Of a stretch of 64,000 nt of DNA, positions 1 to 13,500 are shown one piece after another; within the stretch, counting starts at the first letter, position 1; each line of letters starts with the position of its first letter. The DNA is from Eumeta japonica (Eukaryota > Arthropoda > Insecta > Lepidoptera > Psychidae), in the NCBI GenBank assembly GCA_005406025.1, contig BGZK01000702.1, positions 124,001 through 188,000 on the forward strand, in the 5' to 3' direction. Below the pieces are notes generated by a model. That model was not told the DNA's origin. It saw nothing but the letters and a program-made list of their open reading frames with translations, and made no database searches. The position numbers were made by a program, and so were the translations under genes.

Positions 1-2393
1 GTACATTTGGTGTGATATGCTTGTACAGTTTTTCTGTATCTCAATAATTTTGGAGTGATCCTCGTATATGGAAAACGGGTGTTGGGAGGCCGTTCCTCTT
101 TTAGCTAGTGGTGTGTTTATAATTATGCTAAAATTTAAAAGTGTTTCAGCAGGTCAACAGTGCCTTTTCACAAGTTGAGTAAAAACTGAAGTAAAAGGTT
201 GTATGAAAACCTTTGTTCTCTTTTTTTAATATTTTATTTCTTTATATCAATTTTATGCTCAAATTGTTACCGAATAATAATCATTTTATGGACATATGTT
301 GTTACAATCGAATTCTTAGAAATGATTTATATCATTTCTATTATTAGTATCAGGGAATGACCAATTTCCAACCTATATTGTATCATGATAACATTTCTTA
401 TTTTACACTTACATGTTGAGAAGGGTAAGAATATAAATTAAGAAACAAATAGGTACAGGTATTGGAGGTAAACGAGTCCGGCTCAACTGAATTATTATAA
501 TACGATAGCATTAAAACAGCAAACGAAAACGAGTTTTATCAGTTTCGTTCTCAGCAAAAGTACTCAGATGTTATCACGGAAATTATTAACAAAATTTTGT
601 ACGTGGGCGCGCGTTGATGTCTTTCATTAGGGGATATGAATTCTAACTACCATTTCGTAACAATATTTCATTTGCAACAACTATCCCATTATGCTGTCAG
701 ATTTTATCTACACAGTCGTTTTTAATGGCGAATCTTACAAGCTGAGGACATGTGTTTTTTTACGCGAAAGTTTTGCGATCACATCGATGCTCGCTCGGAG
801 CCGACTTTAGAGCTTGCGGCATTAACTTTTGAACAAGAGACGCCCACGCATTTTACGAGCATCCCTGCACTTGAATAATTGTCATCGCACTAGTATTGCA
901 ATAAAGAATTAAAATTACAATATCGGGCATAAACCTAACAGAGTAATTACAACAAAACATAAATTCTTAACTCCTTGACAGCTATTAACTTTTTTTTCTG
1001 TTATGCCATAGCGGCTAATATTTGCACCTACTCATTTATTAATAGTCCCTTTACGTCGCAGTGCTATTTTAAACATATTAAATACCACACTACTCATTAT
1101 GAGGTTTTTTGGCATGTCGATTTTCTTGTACTATCGTTATGTTTAACGACTTCTCGGGAAACCTCCACAGATAAATAAAATAGATTTAATGCCATTGACT
1201 GCATATAATTATGATTTCTTATTGGTAAGAATGCACTCATATCTTGATCTCATATACAACATTCAAATTCAGAGCAGACGTTTTATTTTGTATATAAATA
1301 GCTGTTGTATCTAAACCGTTAATCAGACCGATTCGTAAGAACTTTGTTTTTTACCAGTGTTAGTTATTTAGTTACGTTCACTATGTCATTCTAGAGACTC
1401 TATAAAATGCAGTGTCAAATATTGCCTACTTAACACGCCGGTATCCGTGTACATTCGCTGAAAATAAGAGGTGGTTGTTACATTTTCTGAACTTGCAGAT
1501 GGCTATTTGTGCATACACATATTACTTTATCGTCACTTGACCCGTGGTCGTACTTAATATCCAAGCATTACAGGTCAAAGACAAAGCTATCAAGGACGTC
1601 AAATGCTCGTAAAAAAAATCAGTTACATGCCGGTATATACACAAGTAAGACGCGACTAGGAAACTATTAAAGGATAGTTTTTATTTAGGCTATCTGTATT
1701 AGTCATGGCATGTCCACGTCGCGTGACGTTCGCTTTGATTACTATCATTTTATTTTTTCCGGTGGAAAATTAAAAGAACTATTGCAGAAGCTCAAATATA
1801 CCAGAGACGGTTGTTATTAAATACATTACCTTCACTGCCCTTCCTCGTAATCGGACAAAAACTTGAAACAGGCGTAGAGTTTTACGACTTTAATCAAGAA
1901 ACATATCAGTTAACAGTCACCCCGCCCGGATGGCGCATAACAGGATCGCGTTTTAATAATGCACGTGCATTGGTAAGGTAACTTTAGAGCATCGCGGAAT
2001 GTTAGTTGCAAATAAAAAATAATTATATGTAAATTAAATGCGATTGCACGAGAAACAAATACAAAAGGGTCAGTATTTCAAAGCTGTTTACTGTACGATA
2101 ATATTATTCAAAATGTTATAGTTACATTAACATCATCGGAATACGTCTAACAATTGATAATAGCTTCAATGAAAGCTTTTTTGCAGCTGCAATTTGAGAG
2201 TCTAATGTGCTTTTTTTAATTATTCAATTCAGTTTGCATTTATTGTGATTTTCATGGGAATTCGTTGATTTCAAAGAAAATGACCACTAGAAACGCTGTA
2301 TAAATCTTCATACAAATTATTTCATATTGAAAAACAATACTATACGAATTTTTAATTAGTGGCTTGGTAATATCGTTACACTAAATTGATCAA
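1..2393. other. AT-rich intergenic sequence, nothing recognised
   Basis: No exon-like open frame, RNA gene or named repeat could be recognised. The only open frame of note (975-1178) is 67 codons of low-complexity AT-rich sequence without family resemblance. It may be intergenic or part of a large intron of a gene outside the window. Confidence 0.5.
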
Positions 2394-2851
2394 AAAACCT
2401 TTTTAGGGTTTCGTATCCAAAAGGTTGCAATGGAAACCTTATTACTATGCCTACGTTGTCTGTTCGAATGGCCTGTCTGTCTTACCTTCAAAGGTCTGTA
2501 ACTTTTTAACCATAATTGGTAATTTGGATAACTTTACACACAATACGTTCTGAAAGAAAATATCTTAAGAAATAGTGAAAAATAACAAACTAACAAAAAA
2601 GGTAAAAGACGCCCCAATAGAAAAAATGTTTTCTTTTTCAACATTTTTAAAATTATAGTCTATCCCAAAAATGGTAATACTAATGTAAAAACGTCAAAAT
2701 TGCTGTGATTGTATTGTATATTCAGTATCTTGAACAGAATAAAAAAACATTTCTTTTGTAAATATAAATTTTTTTTTGTAATGGTACCGAACTTCGGTGC
2801 GCGGTTGAATTCGTACTTGACTAAATTATACCAGTGACTATGCTTTCAACC
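2394..2851 (+). repeat. diverged copy of lepidopteran GGTTCCGTA-type interspersed repeat
   Basis: The left end resembles the motif 'agggttccgtacccaaa' and is followed by 'ctgtctgt'-like text. The right end has 'ggtaccgaacttcggtgcg' followed by 'gaattcgtacttgac', a diverged form of the family end 'acggaacccttcgtgcg'. A better preserved copy lies at 42848-43286 in GCN1 intron 9. Both are about 0.45 kb in the same orientation. The family is non-coding here; I recognise it as a common lepidopteran dispersed repeat but cannot assign a superfamily. Confidence 0.6.
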
Positions 2852-3085
2852 ACATAAAAAGATACTTCAAACCACGATTTGAAACCTCAAAACTCATCTA
2901 AAAACTGTGAGAAAACTAATGGTAATAATTGAATACAATTAAATAACGAAACTTCCTTTGAACAAAGATTAAGGCTAAATTTCGTCCTCGGTTTCGTTTC
3001 CGCGTATTAACCGCCAACTACGAACAAGGGACACGCCCCCAAAAAGTTGAAGTAATTTTAAGATCATACTCCTCCCACTTCACTT

Positions 3086-3700
3086 GGAGCAAATTCTGGT
3101 CGCTAAACGGAATTTTGAAAGGAGATTACACACCAGCTATGAAAAAGACAGTAATAGATACATGTCTTCTTGTTTATTGTACGGCTGACAGACTTGGGTT
3201 TACACAAGTAAAGTTAAAGAAAACAATAAGAACAATGCAAAGAACAATAGAGAGAAGTACACTAAAAATTAGAAAAATACAGAAAATATGATCAGAAATC
3301 ATCAGGAGAAGAACAAAAGTAACTGATGCTTTGACGCAGCATTTAAAACAAAAATGGCAGTGGGCCGGTCATGTATCGGGGTGTAAAGACAGTAGGTGGA
3401 CTACAAAACTACAATTTGGCAAGGGCCATTAGGAAGAAGAAATGTGGATAGACCAGCGAAAAGGTGGGCTGATGATATTATTAAAATAGCAGGGCGAGTT
3501 TGGATGAACCTCGCTAGAGATAGAGAAATATGGAAGGAAAAAGAGGAGGCCTTCATCCAAACGGGATCCACATATCAGGAAGACAACTAACGGTACTAAC
3601 ACTAGTTTAATTGATAAGTTAAGTATACTAACACAACTAATAAACATCTGAAATGTAATAATTGATGTGGAAATAAAAGGCTTTGATATTGATATTGATG
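3086..3700 (+). mobile_element. 5'-truncated RTE-clade LINE (3' end of reverse transcriptase ORF plus tail)
   Basis: Conceptual translation across frames gives the C-terminal region of an RTE-type endonuclease/reverse transcriptase. It starts with 'TWSKFWSLNGIL' near 3080 and continues through 'QKWQWAGHVS' near 3355. The typical tail 'GRPAKRWADDIIKIAG' to 'ARDREIWKEKEEAF' follows at 3430-3560. Stops and frame changes show it is dead. The 3' end is a short 'ttgatattgatattgatg' simple tail, as in RTE elements. It is flanked by a 16-bp direct repeat with one mismatch (3069-3084 and 3701-3716, beginning 'ctcctcccac'), which I read as the target-site duplication. Everything upstream of the last RT segment is missing, as expected from truncated reverse transcription. 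Confidence 0.8.
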
Positions 3701-3936
3701 CTCCTCCCACTCCACTCGTTCGTACGACATACTTCTTCTGCTTAGCAGGGTTTTTTTTGTTCGTGAATTTAGCTTGGACGAATTCTTCGTCTACGAACAA
3801 GTTTGTAAATCCAAAATTTTTAAGCTAGTACTAAAAACAAAGAAAGAAAAAGACAGTCTTGGTCTACGTAACCTTAAACGTACCTAAAACAGTTAAATCA
3901 ATAGACGGACCGGAATAGGACTCGAGCAGCAGGCCA

Positions 3937-4080
3937 ATTCTGCAAACTTAAAACCACTCAGTCGATATCGTTACGTCGTTAAAATTACGTAACTGAGGGG
4001 ACGCGATGGCAACCCCTCTAACCGAGACGCCATTTTGACGTCATAGCGATATCGACTGAGTCGTGTTAAGTTTGCAGAAT
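3937..4080. repeat. small foldback/MITE-like element with 34-bp inverted ends
   Basis: The arms 3937-3970 and 4047-4080 are inverted copies with two mismatches over 34 bp. The ends read 'attctgcaaacttaa' and the inner part 'actcagtcgatatcg'. The 76-bp centre contains a 'tgacgtca' box. There is no coding capacity. Size and structure fit a MITE; the family is not known to me. Confidence 0.7.
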
Positions 4081-7000
4081 TCTGCAGAATTATCTGCAGA
4101 AGCAGAATTGACATCGAATAGACCTTGCTAGTCACGCCTCATTGTTTGTCAAATATTTGATATTTGCAATTCTATTAGTTTGGAAATACGATCGGAACGG
4201 AAATTTAAACAGAGATCGTAGCGGAATCGAAATGAGGACAGCGATCGATTTAATTTTACGTCAAAGATGATGAGTGACTATGCTAGGTACTTATTAAATA
4301 CTTTAATTGTCCGTAGACGTAAAATAAATCTATTTTGTGTCGTAGAGTAATAATATGGAGCAGTGTTCGAAGTACTATTGTGAGTCGATCAAGGGTGTCT
4401 ATTGTTAGCGGAACGGGTGCGCGGACGCCGCGTCCTGCAATCACGCGCATTGTCTAGCCGCGCCGCCGGTCGGTCGTTGAGCCTACGTACAATGAACTGT
4501 TTGTGACACTGTTAGTTTGCTTTGATAACAAACCGACAATGCAGATTTTGAAACCGTATTATGTACTTTAAGTAAGCAGCGAGATAATGCCAGAAGTTTA
4601 TCCATGGAGGCGTACATGACACGCAATGGAGTAAAGTGAAAAATGTGTGGATACTAAATAATTGTAACAGTTACCGGCATTTTCATGAATAACGACTTTC
4701 CATTTGCCATATCGCCGATAATTTATGGTGAGTTGCATCAAAACAAAAAGCGTAAATCGTGACTTTCTACAGATTGTACATGCACTATTTACGTATAGAT
4801 TCTTATATTTCTTCTAATTTATTACTAAATTAATTATCATATTAGATATAGCTTATTAGATTATAACTTAGAACGGAAGATTTGACAGCGAAAATGACAC
4901 TTTGTATCCTTTAAAAATTATGTATTAAATATCAATGTGAAGTTCAATTGTACCCAATATTGTTGCGACTATCGTCGATGTCTTTCAAATTTGATGATAG
5001 CGTATAACATTTTTTTTACCTTAGTGTAATGGCAACTATAATTTTGGAAAAAGGAGGCCGAGTCTTTATAAAACGGAAATCATCTAAATGTTTAGAGAAT
5101 GCATGAAGCCCGTTAATTGCCAAATCTGGTATCTCGGTAGGGTCTTAATTCTAAGACCCTACCGAGATTTTTGCACAACTCCGCTCCCCCAACTTAATTA
5201 CCAAAGACGCATCTCACCACATTTCAAAGTCGTACTGGCTTCATAAGAAGTTTCATACTAAATTCAACTTCTCTTTATTTTGATAAAAAGCACAAATTTA
5301 AAGTTTTTATAGATTTCTTTTCGCTACTGTGTAAATTGGTGAAGCATTCCTGAGGATAATACGCTAAAAGTCTATTTCACGAAGTTTAAGGAAACACCTT
5401 TCAAATACATGGTTCCTGCAGGATACAATCGTTACGTTATCCCATAGGGACTGTGCATTTTCCGAGATAAAAAATGGTCATGTGCTATTATTCCAGACTA
5501 ATTTTACTCTGTGTCATCAAGATCCGTTCAGGCGCTCTGACGTGAATGAAAAAATATACATCCAGACTTTTGCATTTATAATATTATTGAGATATTAATG
5601 AAGAAGCTTATGAGACAATTTATTCGTCGAAATTTAATTTATAAAACGACAGCTTTAAATCTTTACTCATAAACAAGAATTTATTACTTAATAGTATGTT
5701 CTTATAATTTTTTTAAATAAAATACGTTTGAGAAATATATATATTCTAGAGACAGTTTGATTAATAATAGTTCAAGAACAATTAAAGTTACCGGAACTGC
5801 CGGAACTCTAAAAACCGTTGCATTTAGATATAGGGGTTGTGACTCTACGCAGTGGGGTCTTTCCGAAAAAAGCTCGCGTCTATTGAATTTGTTTTCGAAG
5901 GATCCGTGCAACAAAAATATATTACTCTAGTCAAGTGCATCGCCGCTGTTTTTTATTAGTTTTTACACACCTACTAGCCTCAGCTCGCGGCTCCGTCCGC
6001 GCTGACGTAGAACATATTTCTTCATCTTTCGTTACGAGCGACCTGTTTAGCAATCATGATCTAGATCCAGGTTCTATTCCAGGTCTCGTCTCCGGTTCCA
6101 TCATTTATTACGATTCGTCCTTAATTCCAAATTCCAATCCCAAACATGCTGTCGATCTCAATCATTTATTACATGTATTATACACTCCGCGGATTCACTT
6201 GCATGGAACACTATTCTATTGCACGTTTGTGATTGTATTGTTCGTTCACGTAGATGAGGTTAGTACAATAGTTATGGTAATATAAGTACCATGCTAATCC
6301 CGACCTCGGTCCGGCTTTCGATTCTGCTTTGATTCATTGCTCTAGTATCGATCCCGGTCTACAGCGACCTAATTATCCATAATAACCGACCGTCTCCAAT
6401 TTTAGACTGCCGAGGTGAATTTCTTTTGCCGCCTTGCTATTGTGCGAGTTTCTATTGTAGGGCTGTGGCCATCCGCATGGGAGATCCGCTAAGCTGGTCC
6501 GCGGTCTTATTACCGTAGTGACACAATTTTTTGAATTTCTGATTAAAGAAAAGTTAAGAGTCCTATATCATAATTCTGACGATCATAAAAAAACACATCC
6601 ATAATGAACCGATCGCGACGGATCACGGAAAAATGGATGTTTTGACATTTCCTTGCACAAAGAAATACAGCTACGTCTTTACACAAAAATAGGTAACATC
6701 CATGGTGGCTTCGCCCTCCTAGGCATAGATCCAATATAGAATTTATCCCATCAAAAATTTATATATGAAATTAAAGCCAAGTTTAATATCATGATATATG
6801 CCTTGATTGGCTTCAACGACAAAAAAAGTGAGATCTAAACGGGTGCCGACTTAAATGGTCAGTCCTGAAATTTATTTATAACAACCTAAAATATTTTCTT
6901 ATAACTTAAAATATTATTTCTTCTTATATCTTAGGATAATATATTGAAGCCTAAGGTCTGACTTGGCTAGTTTTTATTTACGAATTATTATTATACGAAG

Positions 7001-9207
7001 GCGGATCGTACTTTTCAGAATAAAAAGGAGCCCTCGGGGTATGTAGCCTTCTATTATTAAAAACAAATTTAGAATTGGTCCAAAAGCTATCAATACTATC
7101 CCTTATATAAACAAACAATGTTTGTAATTATAAGTTTTCTCTATACATTAGTATAGCGATAAACAATTTGAATAATGACATCGGTCAAATATTAATACAA
7201 ACCCGATGTTATTCAACGAAACAACCGTATCAAGTTATAATTTCCTTTAACATATTTATAAAATTAATACGAATAAAAAATGGTATACAAATCATATACA
7301 ACACATCCGTGTTCATATACACGAAAAGGTAGTACTAATGCGGAAAAGTAATAAACATAGATTTAATTACTAGAAGATACATGACGTTCTTATAACCGAA
7401 ATGAAATTTATCTATCTATAGATAATTAAAAACATTAGAACGAACGAAGGTCTTTTATAATAAAAAAGCCGACCAAGTACGTACCGGGTCACGCGCAGTT
7501 AGGGTTCCGTAATTGCCCGTTACAATACGCGAATTAGAAGGGGTTTTCATTTGATACAATGAACGCATTAATGGAGTACACGGCTAAGTAACGTCTTTAA
7601 AAACATGCCAGCATAGGACTGGTGTTAAGGATGTTATGGTTATATATTTCCATAATTTTACAAGACTCATAAGTTTATATTTATATACCTACTATTACAA
7701 TTTTAGAGAACAAACATCATCTAAGTAATTTTCAATGGAATTTGTGCGAAATTTTGCTTTTTACTTCTCCAAGCACATTTTATAAGTTGATCGACTATTA
7801 CGCGTTAACTTGTAAAGCGTACTTAATTACAATAGTTTTCTTTTAACTTCGTTATAGATAGAACTGCCGTGATTTTTTTCACATATCCAGGAATAATCGT
7901 TTACCTGGCTGCTTGACTCACAAAAACTAGCCTTTTAAAGCTATAATTAATATTTCGCAAACGGATCTCTAAATCGAAAAATTGTTTTCATACGTCCACT
8001 ATGATTTTAAATAAGCTATCCAATGACACTCTATACTATGGGATAGACGGGAAAAAAATTACCCCACTTTACTTCGAGAAGGTACCCAAAATTTGTTGTT
8101 TTAAGTTTTTATTCTACTTTATCAGCGTGATTGATATTTACACCCACACCAAATTACAGCTTTCTAATACTGAGAGCTTTTGCGTTAAGCCGTGAATTGG
8201 CACACAGACATACAGACGAACAGACGGATGTCAACATGACAAAACTATAAGGAAACCTTAAGTATTCTCAACTGTTTTAATCATTTACGAATTAAGAATG
8301 TATGTCTCATGAATACTAAGCCATAAGAAACATTATAAACAATAAAAAAAAACATAAAACTTGTAAAATTATATATCACAAATTTTAGTAGGCGAGAACA
8401 TGACATTGCAAATATCAAGACAAATATGTTTCTATGCGTTGAAAGCTAATATAGGTAGTTTCATGTTCGTGAGCCGATACAGTTTTTGTTCAGACTTTCC
8501 ACGGCCGACTCCGCGGCGGGCTAATGAGCAGTCGGCGGACGCGTGCGCACGTCCATTTGTCTGTTTGTCCGCGACTGTGTGATGAACGCCGTGATGGATC
8601 TAGTCAAAGCGATAATTATCGCGGCTCTCGCGGCCCGCGCCCACTTTCTCGGTTCGCGTGTGGAAAATAAACATGTAACCGTATAAATATATTAACAAAA
8701 TATTTAAATCGAGTTAATTTCGATGCCGTCGGGCGCTTAACGGTGTCCCGCGTCAGAGAAATGTATATTTTTAGTGGATATTTATGCCTTATCTGATTGT
8801 AGGAGGAATGTGGGAATGCGCATTTCAATGTAGATCATGTGCAAGTCGGGGGAATGCCGGTGTGACTATGAACTCGACGTGAAGGTGTCGAGTCCTAACC
8901 ACACGGGACACTTCAAATTTGATATGACCATTTAAATTGTGACTATTTCCATGAAACGGAGGGATTATAAATACCACATACCTAAATATGCCGCTTATAA
9001 AACTACTCAAAGATGCATATGAAAAACTATTTGAGTTGTGGATAGGGTAGCGATAATCTACTAGACAGCAATAATTTATACTGTTCCGAAAAGAGATAAA
9101 CTTTATTTCTTTGACAGAAATTACCTTCAAATTTAAGAGCGCGTGATCCGAGTCGTGATGTCCCTAAAATTTGAGATGGAACAAGCCTCCTACATCCAGT
9201 TGCATTA
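4081..9207. other. intergenic sequence with GC-rich islands
   Basis: No exon could be supported. Two GC-richer patches stand out from the AT-rich background: about 4410-4500 and about 8490-8760, the latter rich in CpG with a tandem of 'cgcggc' words. They could be promoters or untranslated first exons of a gene outside the window, but nothing confirms this. About 5980-6370 holds a 'cgcggctccgtccgcg' tag and pyrimidine-rich 'gatctcgattcc' quasi-repeats of the kind found at 56 kb. About 8180-8270 shows the 'acagacgaacagacgg ... actataaggaaacc' end motif of the repeat family at 9208. Confidence 0.5.
5131..5168. repeat. perfect 17-bp hairpin
   Basis: The arms 5131-5147 (atctcggtagggtctta) and 5152-5168 are perfect inverted copies around a 4-base loop. 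The arms are GC-richer than the surroundings. No poly-T tract or gene context explains it as a terminator. Confidence 0.7.
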
Positions 9208-10009
9208 TGAAAAAAGAGCATATCAGACCATGCTCAGTAAGGGTTCCGTGGCTGTTAGTACAAAGAAATGCACTACAGATGAAAAAAACTATGTTGTTTA
9301 ACTTTTTTTCATGTTTCCTGTACAGAGTAGGCATTAGCACCACAGTCGCCTATAACTGGAGAAGTAAGTAGGTGTGTCAACTATTACTCTTGAACCAACA
9401 GTCCTGACTTAGTCGTGATTTAAAAAACTTACTTCAGTCTCAAAATATAAAAATATGATGTGAAAAAGTGCACCAACGAAAGAGCGTATCTTCAGGGCAC
9501 TTACGTCCTTTCATTGAGAAGAGCAGTTTTTCGGTAATAACTCAGAAACGGTATATCCGATCATGCTGAAAATAATTTTTGTAAAAAATATTTATTAAGC
9601 ATTTTCTTTGTATTGTTTTCATATTTTTTGGACATATGGTTTAAAAAAGAAAGATGGGACACAATTTATGCTACTTTCGGAGCGATTATTTCTGAAAATA
9701 TTCACTTTAAAAAAAATTGCCCAGACACCTTAGTGTTTTTAGGTATTGAAATATTATGTACTTTTAAACACGATGTTTACTGAAAAAAAATTCAGCTTCT
9801 ATTACATGTATGGAGCGCAATAAATATTTATTTTTTGTTATTTAAACATCAGATTAAGTAGCGGTTTATACAAGACACCTATACTCCAAAGTTCATCGTT
9901 ATATATCTTTTAGTTTTTGAATAAAATGCCTGTGACATATGGACGGACTGACGGTCATGATAAAACTATAACGATTCGGTTTTTGCTATTTTAGCTACGG
10001 AAACCTAAA
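9208..10009 (+). repeat. interspersed repeat family A, copy 1
   Basis: This roughly 0.8-kb non-coding unit is shared with 19411-20090 (same orientation) and 34636-35163 (inverted, partial). Landmarks in order: 'gaccatgctcagtaagggt', 'agaaatgcactacagatgaa', 'cagtttttcggtaataactc', and the end 'ctataacgattcggttttt' then 'gctacggaaacctaaa'. The copies differ by many substitutions and small indels, so they are old. Probably a non-autonomous element of unknown class. Confidence 0.75.
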
Positions 10010-13000
10010 TATACTATCCAGCATTCCGAATGGAAGTCGTTTTCTTCGTGTCGCTTACATACACAGTGTGACCTACAATTCATTACATAAAATTATATGA
10101 ATAAATACGAAAATTTCCCAAAAATAAGTTAAATCTTATCATTTAAAAGCTATTAGGTGAAGAAAACACAGAAATAATATTTCTCAGTAAGTTGAAAATT
10201 TCAAATAGCCACCATTTTTAAATGATTTTGTTTATCTTAGAATTTGTTCCAGGCGATCGCCTGAAGAATAAATGTGCGGCGTTCATTATGATATCTTGAG
10301 AATAAACCTTTGAACTAATGTTACTTTCTGAAGCTATACTCAACTAATGGGAAGGTAATCCGCCACGAGACCGAATACAATATTTACGGTAAGATAGATA
10401 TCTATTAAAAAAATTTAGGCAACAATTGACTTGAGTCACACAAGCCCCAGAACTACCCTAAGACTTTTGAGCAATAGAGATCGGAAGTTTCTTAGAGATC
10501 GGAAAATGTGAGTAATATTTTTACTCACATTTTCGAGCAAAATTATTGTACTATCTTTCAAAATCATTAAACGTATAAACAATGACTTTACTGTTGGTAT
10601 TCAAATATTTTGTCAAAAATAACTTTTAAATGAAGAAACCGGTCTGAACACGGCTTACGGCATTCGATGTAGTTCTTTTCTAGCTCAAAATGTATTTCGA
10701 TTTAAAAAAAAAATTATAAAAAAAAAAACATTTTCTTTTTCAACATATCGACAACGATACAGCTTTACTCATACGATACAACTTTTGAACGAGTTAATTG
10801 ATTTCACAGTCTTAGAACGTTCAACGCAGCTTTACAAGGGCCATCGATCTTTAGCAAATTCTAAAAATTGTTACAAAAAACCATTTTCATTGAAAATTTT
10901 TTGTTTAAGATAACTCCCGGAAAAAATAACTGATTTAAATCACGCTTAGAGTATGCCAAAAATCCATTTCATAATAATTTAGTAGGTGTAGAGCTCTCAA
11001 TTTTGAAAAACATTGATTAAATTTTAAGTTATTTCGAATACCGCTAGCTCGATTCCATTTGATCAATTCATTCAAAAATTCAAAGGACACGCGCACACAA
11101 CACACACACACACACAAATACGAACATTAGAAAAAGACCATATTGCCTTCTTAAGACCTTAAAACGTAAACATTTAATGACATTTCGTTTTAAGTCAGGG
11201 TGAAGTAATAACTCCGATTTTAGGAAAATTTCTATTTTTCTTAGCGGGAAGTTAAAAAGGAAAAAAGTCTTACACTCGTATAAAAAAGTTTTCGTCTATG
11301 AAATCGGATACTTATATTACTGGAGAATAGAATTATCTAGCGTTATAGTGTGAACCTACACGAGAAATTATAGAAAATACTGAACATCACCTTTAAATTA
11401 CATTACAATTAATGTCAAGAGAAAATTATTCAGAGTCAGCATAAACTCTTGAGTGTATCTTACCTTCAGTGTATATTACCTAGTACGACGCCAATGTGAG
11501 CCGCACTGTAATGGCGCGGGAATTACGAGCCATTACACTCGAAACAACCGTAAGTGACTATTAGCAAAGACAAAGTTTAGACGAAAACAAGCTCATTCTA
11601 AATAACATAGATATTGTGTAAAAACTGTAATACGGGGAAACTAAAGATAAATTAGTCAAAATAGAGAAGTTTAGTTTTTTTTTTATATTTCTTACATGTT
11701 TAATTTTTATTTTGAAACTAAAAAGTTCAAAATATAGGGCCTAAAAGGGTAATTAATTTGAAAGACATTAGCCAATAACTTTAGTGAAAGAATTATTTAT
11801 AACGTTTGGCGAAATCACAATGAAATAACCGAATCAGTTATTATTTCTATTGTATAATAATACTACACATAAAATTACGTTCTCTATCCAAGTAAGTGAC
11901 TCTAATGTGCACGCGAACAATTTCCATTTGTCAACTTAACGATTTCCTCTCATTGCTGAGGCACTTTATGCAGTCATCACGGCACGCCAGCCGTGCGGTA
12001 CATTAGCGATCATCTATCGCCTTGAAATACCATTAAGACAGAATTTTATTGAACATAGTTCAATATTAAATTAATACAAAACCTGCAGGTAAAAGTGTTA
12101 CACAATTCGTAAGACCTGGAATTGAAGAAGTTTATTCTAAAATAGAATGAGAGGTAAAGACAATATGCGGAACATATATTCAAATCGTCTGTACGCATAA
12201 ATCAATCACTAGATTGATTTACGAAAACAGACTAGGCAGAAAAAATTTTTTAAAATTAATTTTATGTGATGCTTTAGATAGATAGACATTCATGTTTCAC
12301 TCGAGCGTCTGCATAATTCTTTTCTTTGTTGACGGTAACAATGTACCTAATATTTTCTTATTAAAAGTAATTATTAAAATAAAATATATCTTGACTCACA
12401 AAATCCAAATTCAAGTATTTATTCAGTGAACAATCACATCGATTTCCTCAGTGAATCCCGGTCCGAAACTAGTTTCCGTTACACATATCTAAATCTTCAC
12501 AACAATGAACCTCATCTTCATCACCGTCACAATTCACGGCTTTAATTCGAATCGAAATTAATTTATAGTTGACTGTTTAGTTTATGATTATAAATCACTT
12601 GTTTATGTAAACTCGTATCCGCGCCTAAATTTCCGAACTTCTCTATGGATACGGCCAACGGCGCCGACGAACGATTCGAACGGCGTTCGGGCAACGACTG
12701 CGGTATTCCGAAATGCGCCGCACGAACTCTCCCCTATTTAGGCATTCCATAGAAAAAAATATATAACTTTCGGTTGCTTGCATCAAAGACAATTTGGTGC
12801 TTAATGTAGGCGCTCCTATTCGGTTTTATACAAAATATTTTGCATTCATTTGAAATACGTATCTAATTCGGAGAAGAAACGAAGCGAACTGCTTATTATG
12901 TACCTTTATATATAGTTAAAAGTTGGTTAATTGTAAACATGAACGTGTCGATAAATTCTTTTTTGTGTGACAATCATGTAATTTGATATTTGTTTGAACC

Positions 13001-13370
13001 CATATCTGAATAAAGTGCATTATTAAATAAGAAAATAGAGGCCTGGACCTCCGTAGAAGTTACCGGTATAAGAGTATTTACGTATACCACCTAAGGCATG
13101 ATACAGTAACCATAGCTTGAGGTGGTATAATACTCGTCCGCGGATTTGACCCTTGGAGGGCACTCGCCTCGCCGGAGCCGCTGATGTTCATTTATCTTTT
13201 TTACTTTGACCTCGCGCTCGTGCCTCGGCTACTCATACAACTTACGTACAATATTATAACTCATATGACACTTGAATTGTCTAAAAAGACTAAAAGGAAA
13301 TCAGATATTAAATACTTATTACTGACTGCACAAAACACTAACAGAAAATTAAAATACGAATTATAAATCC

Positions 13371-13500
13371 ATACTATTATAATATTATAAATGCGAAAAT
13401 ATGTCTGTCAGGTTTGTACGCCTAAATCGTTGTACCGAATTTATGTAATTTTGGACGGAGATAGTTTGACACCAGGATCGGATATAGACTACTTGGGTTT
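13371..13500 (+). repeat. 3'-end type interspersed repeat ('tactattataatattataaatgcgaaa')
   Basis: The block starts with 'tataatattataaatgcgaa' followed by 'tgtctgtcagg', 'acgcctaaatcg' and 'ttttggacggagatagttt'. I recognise this order as the reverse complement of a very common lepidopteran repeat tail, in which the words run from 'agatagtttgagtccc' to 'ataatattagtatgg'. Short, non-coding and diverged. Confidence 0.55.

Noticed and set aside
3429..3800. 123-codon minus-strand frame
   Set aside because: Antisense to the RTE-type LINE remnant and its flank.
5935..6285. 116-codon frame with a signal-peptide-like start
   Set aside because: It overlaps a 'cgcggctccgtccgcg' repeat tag and pyrimidine quasi-repeats; its composition explains the openness.
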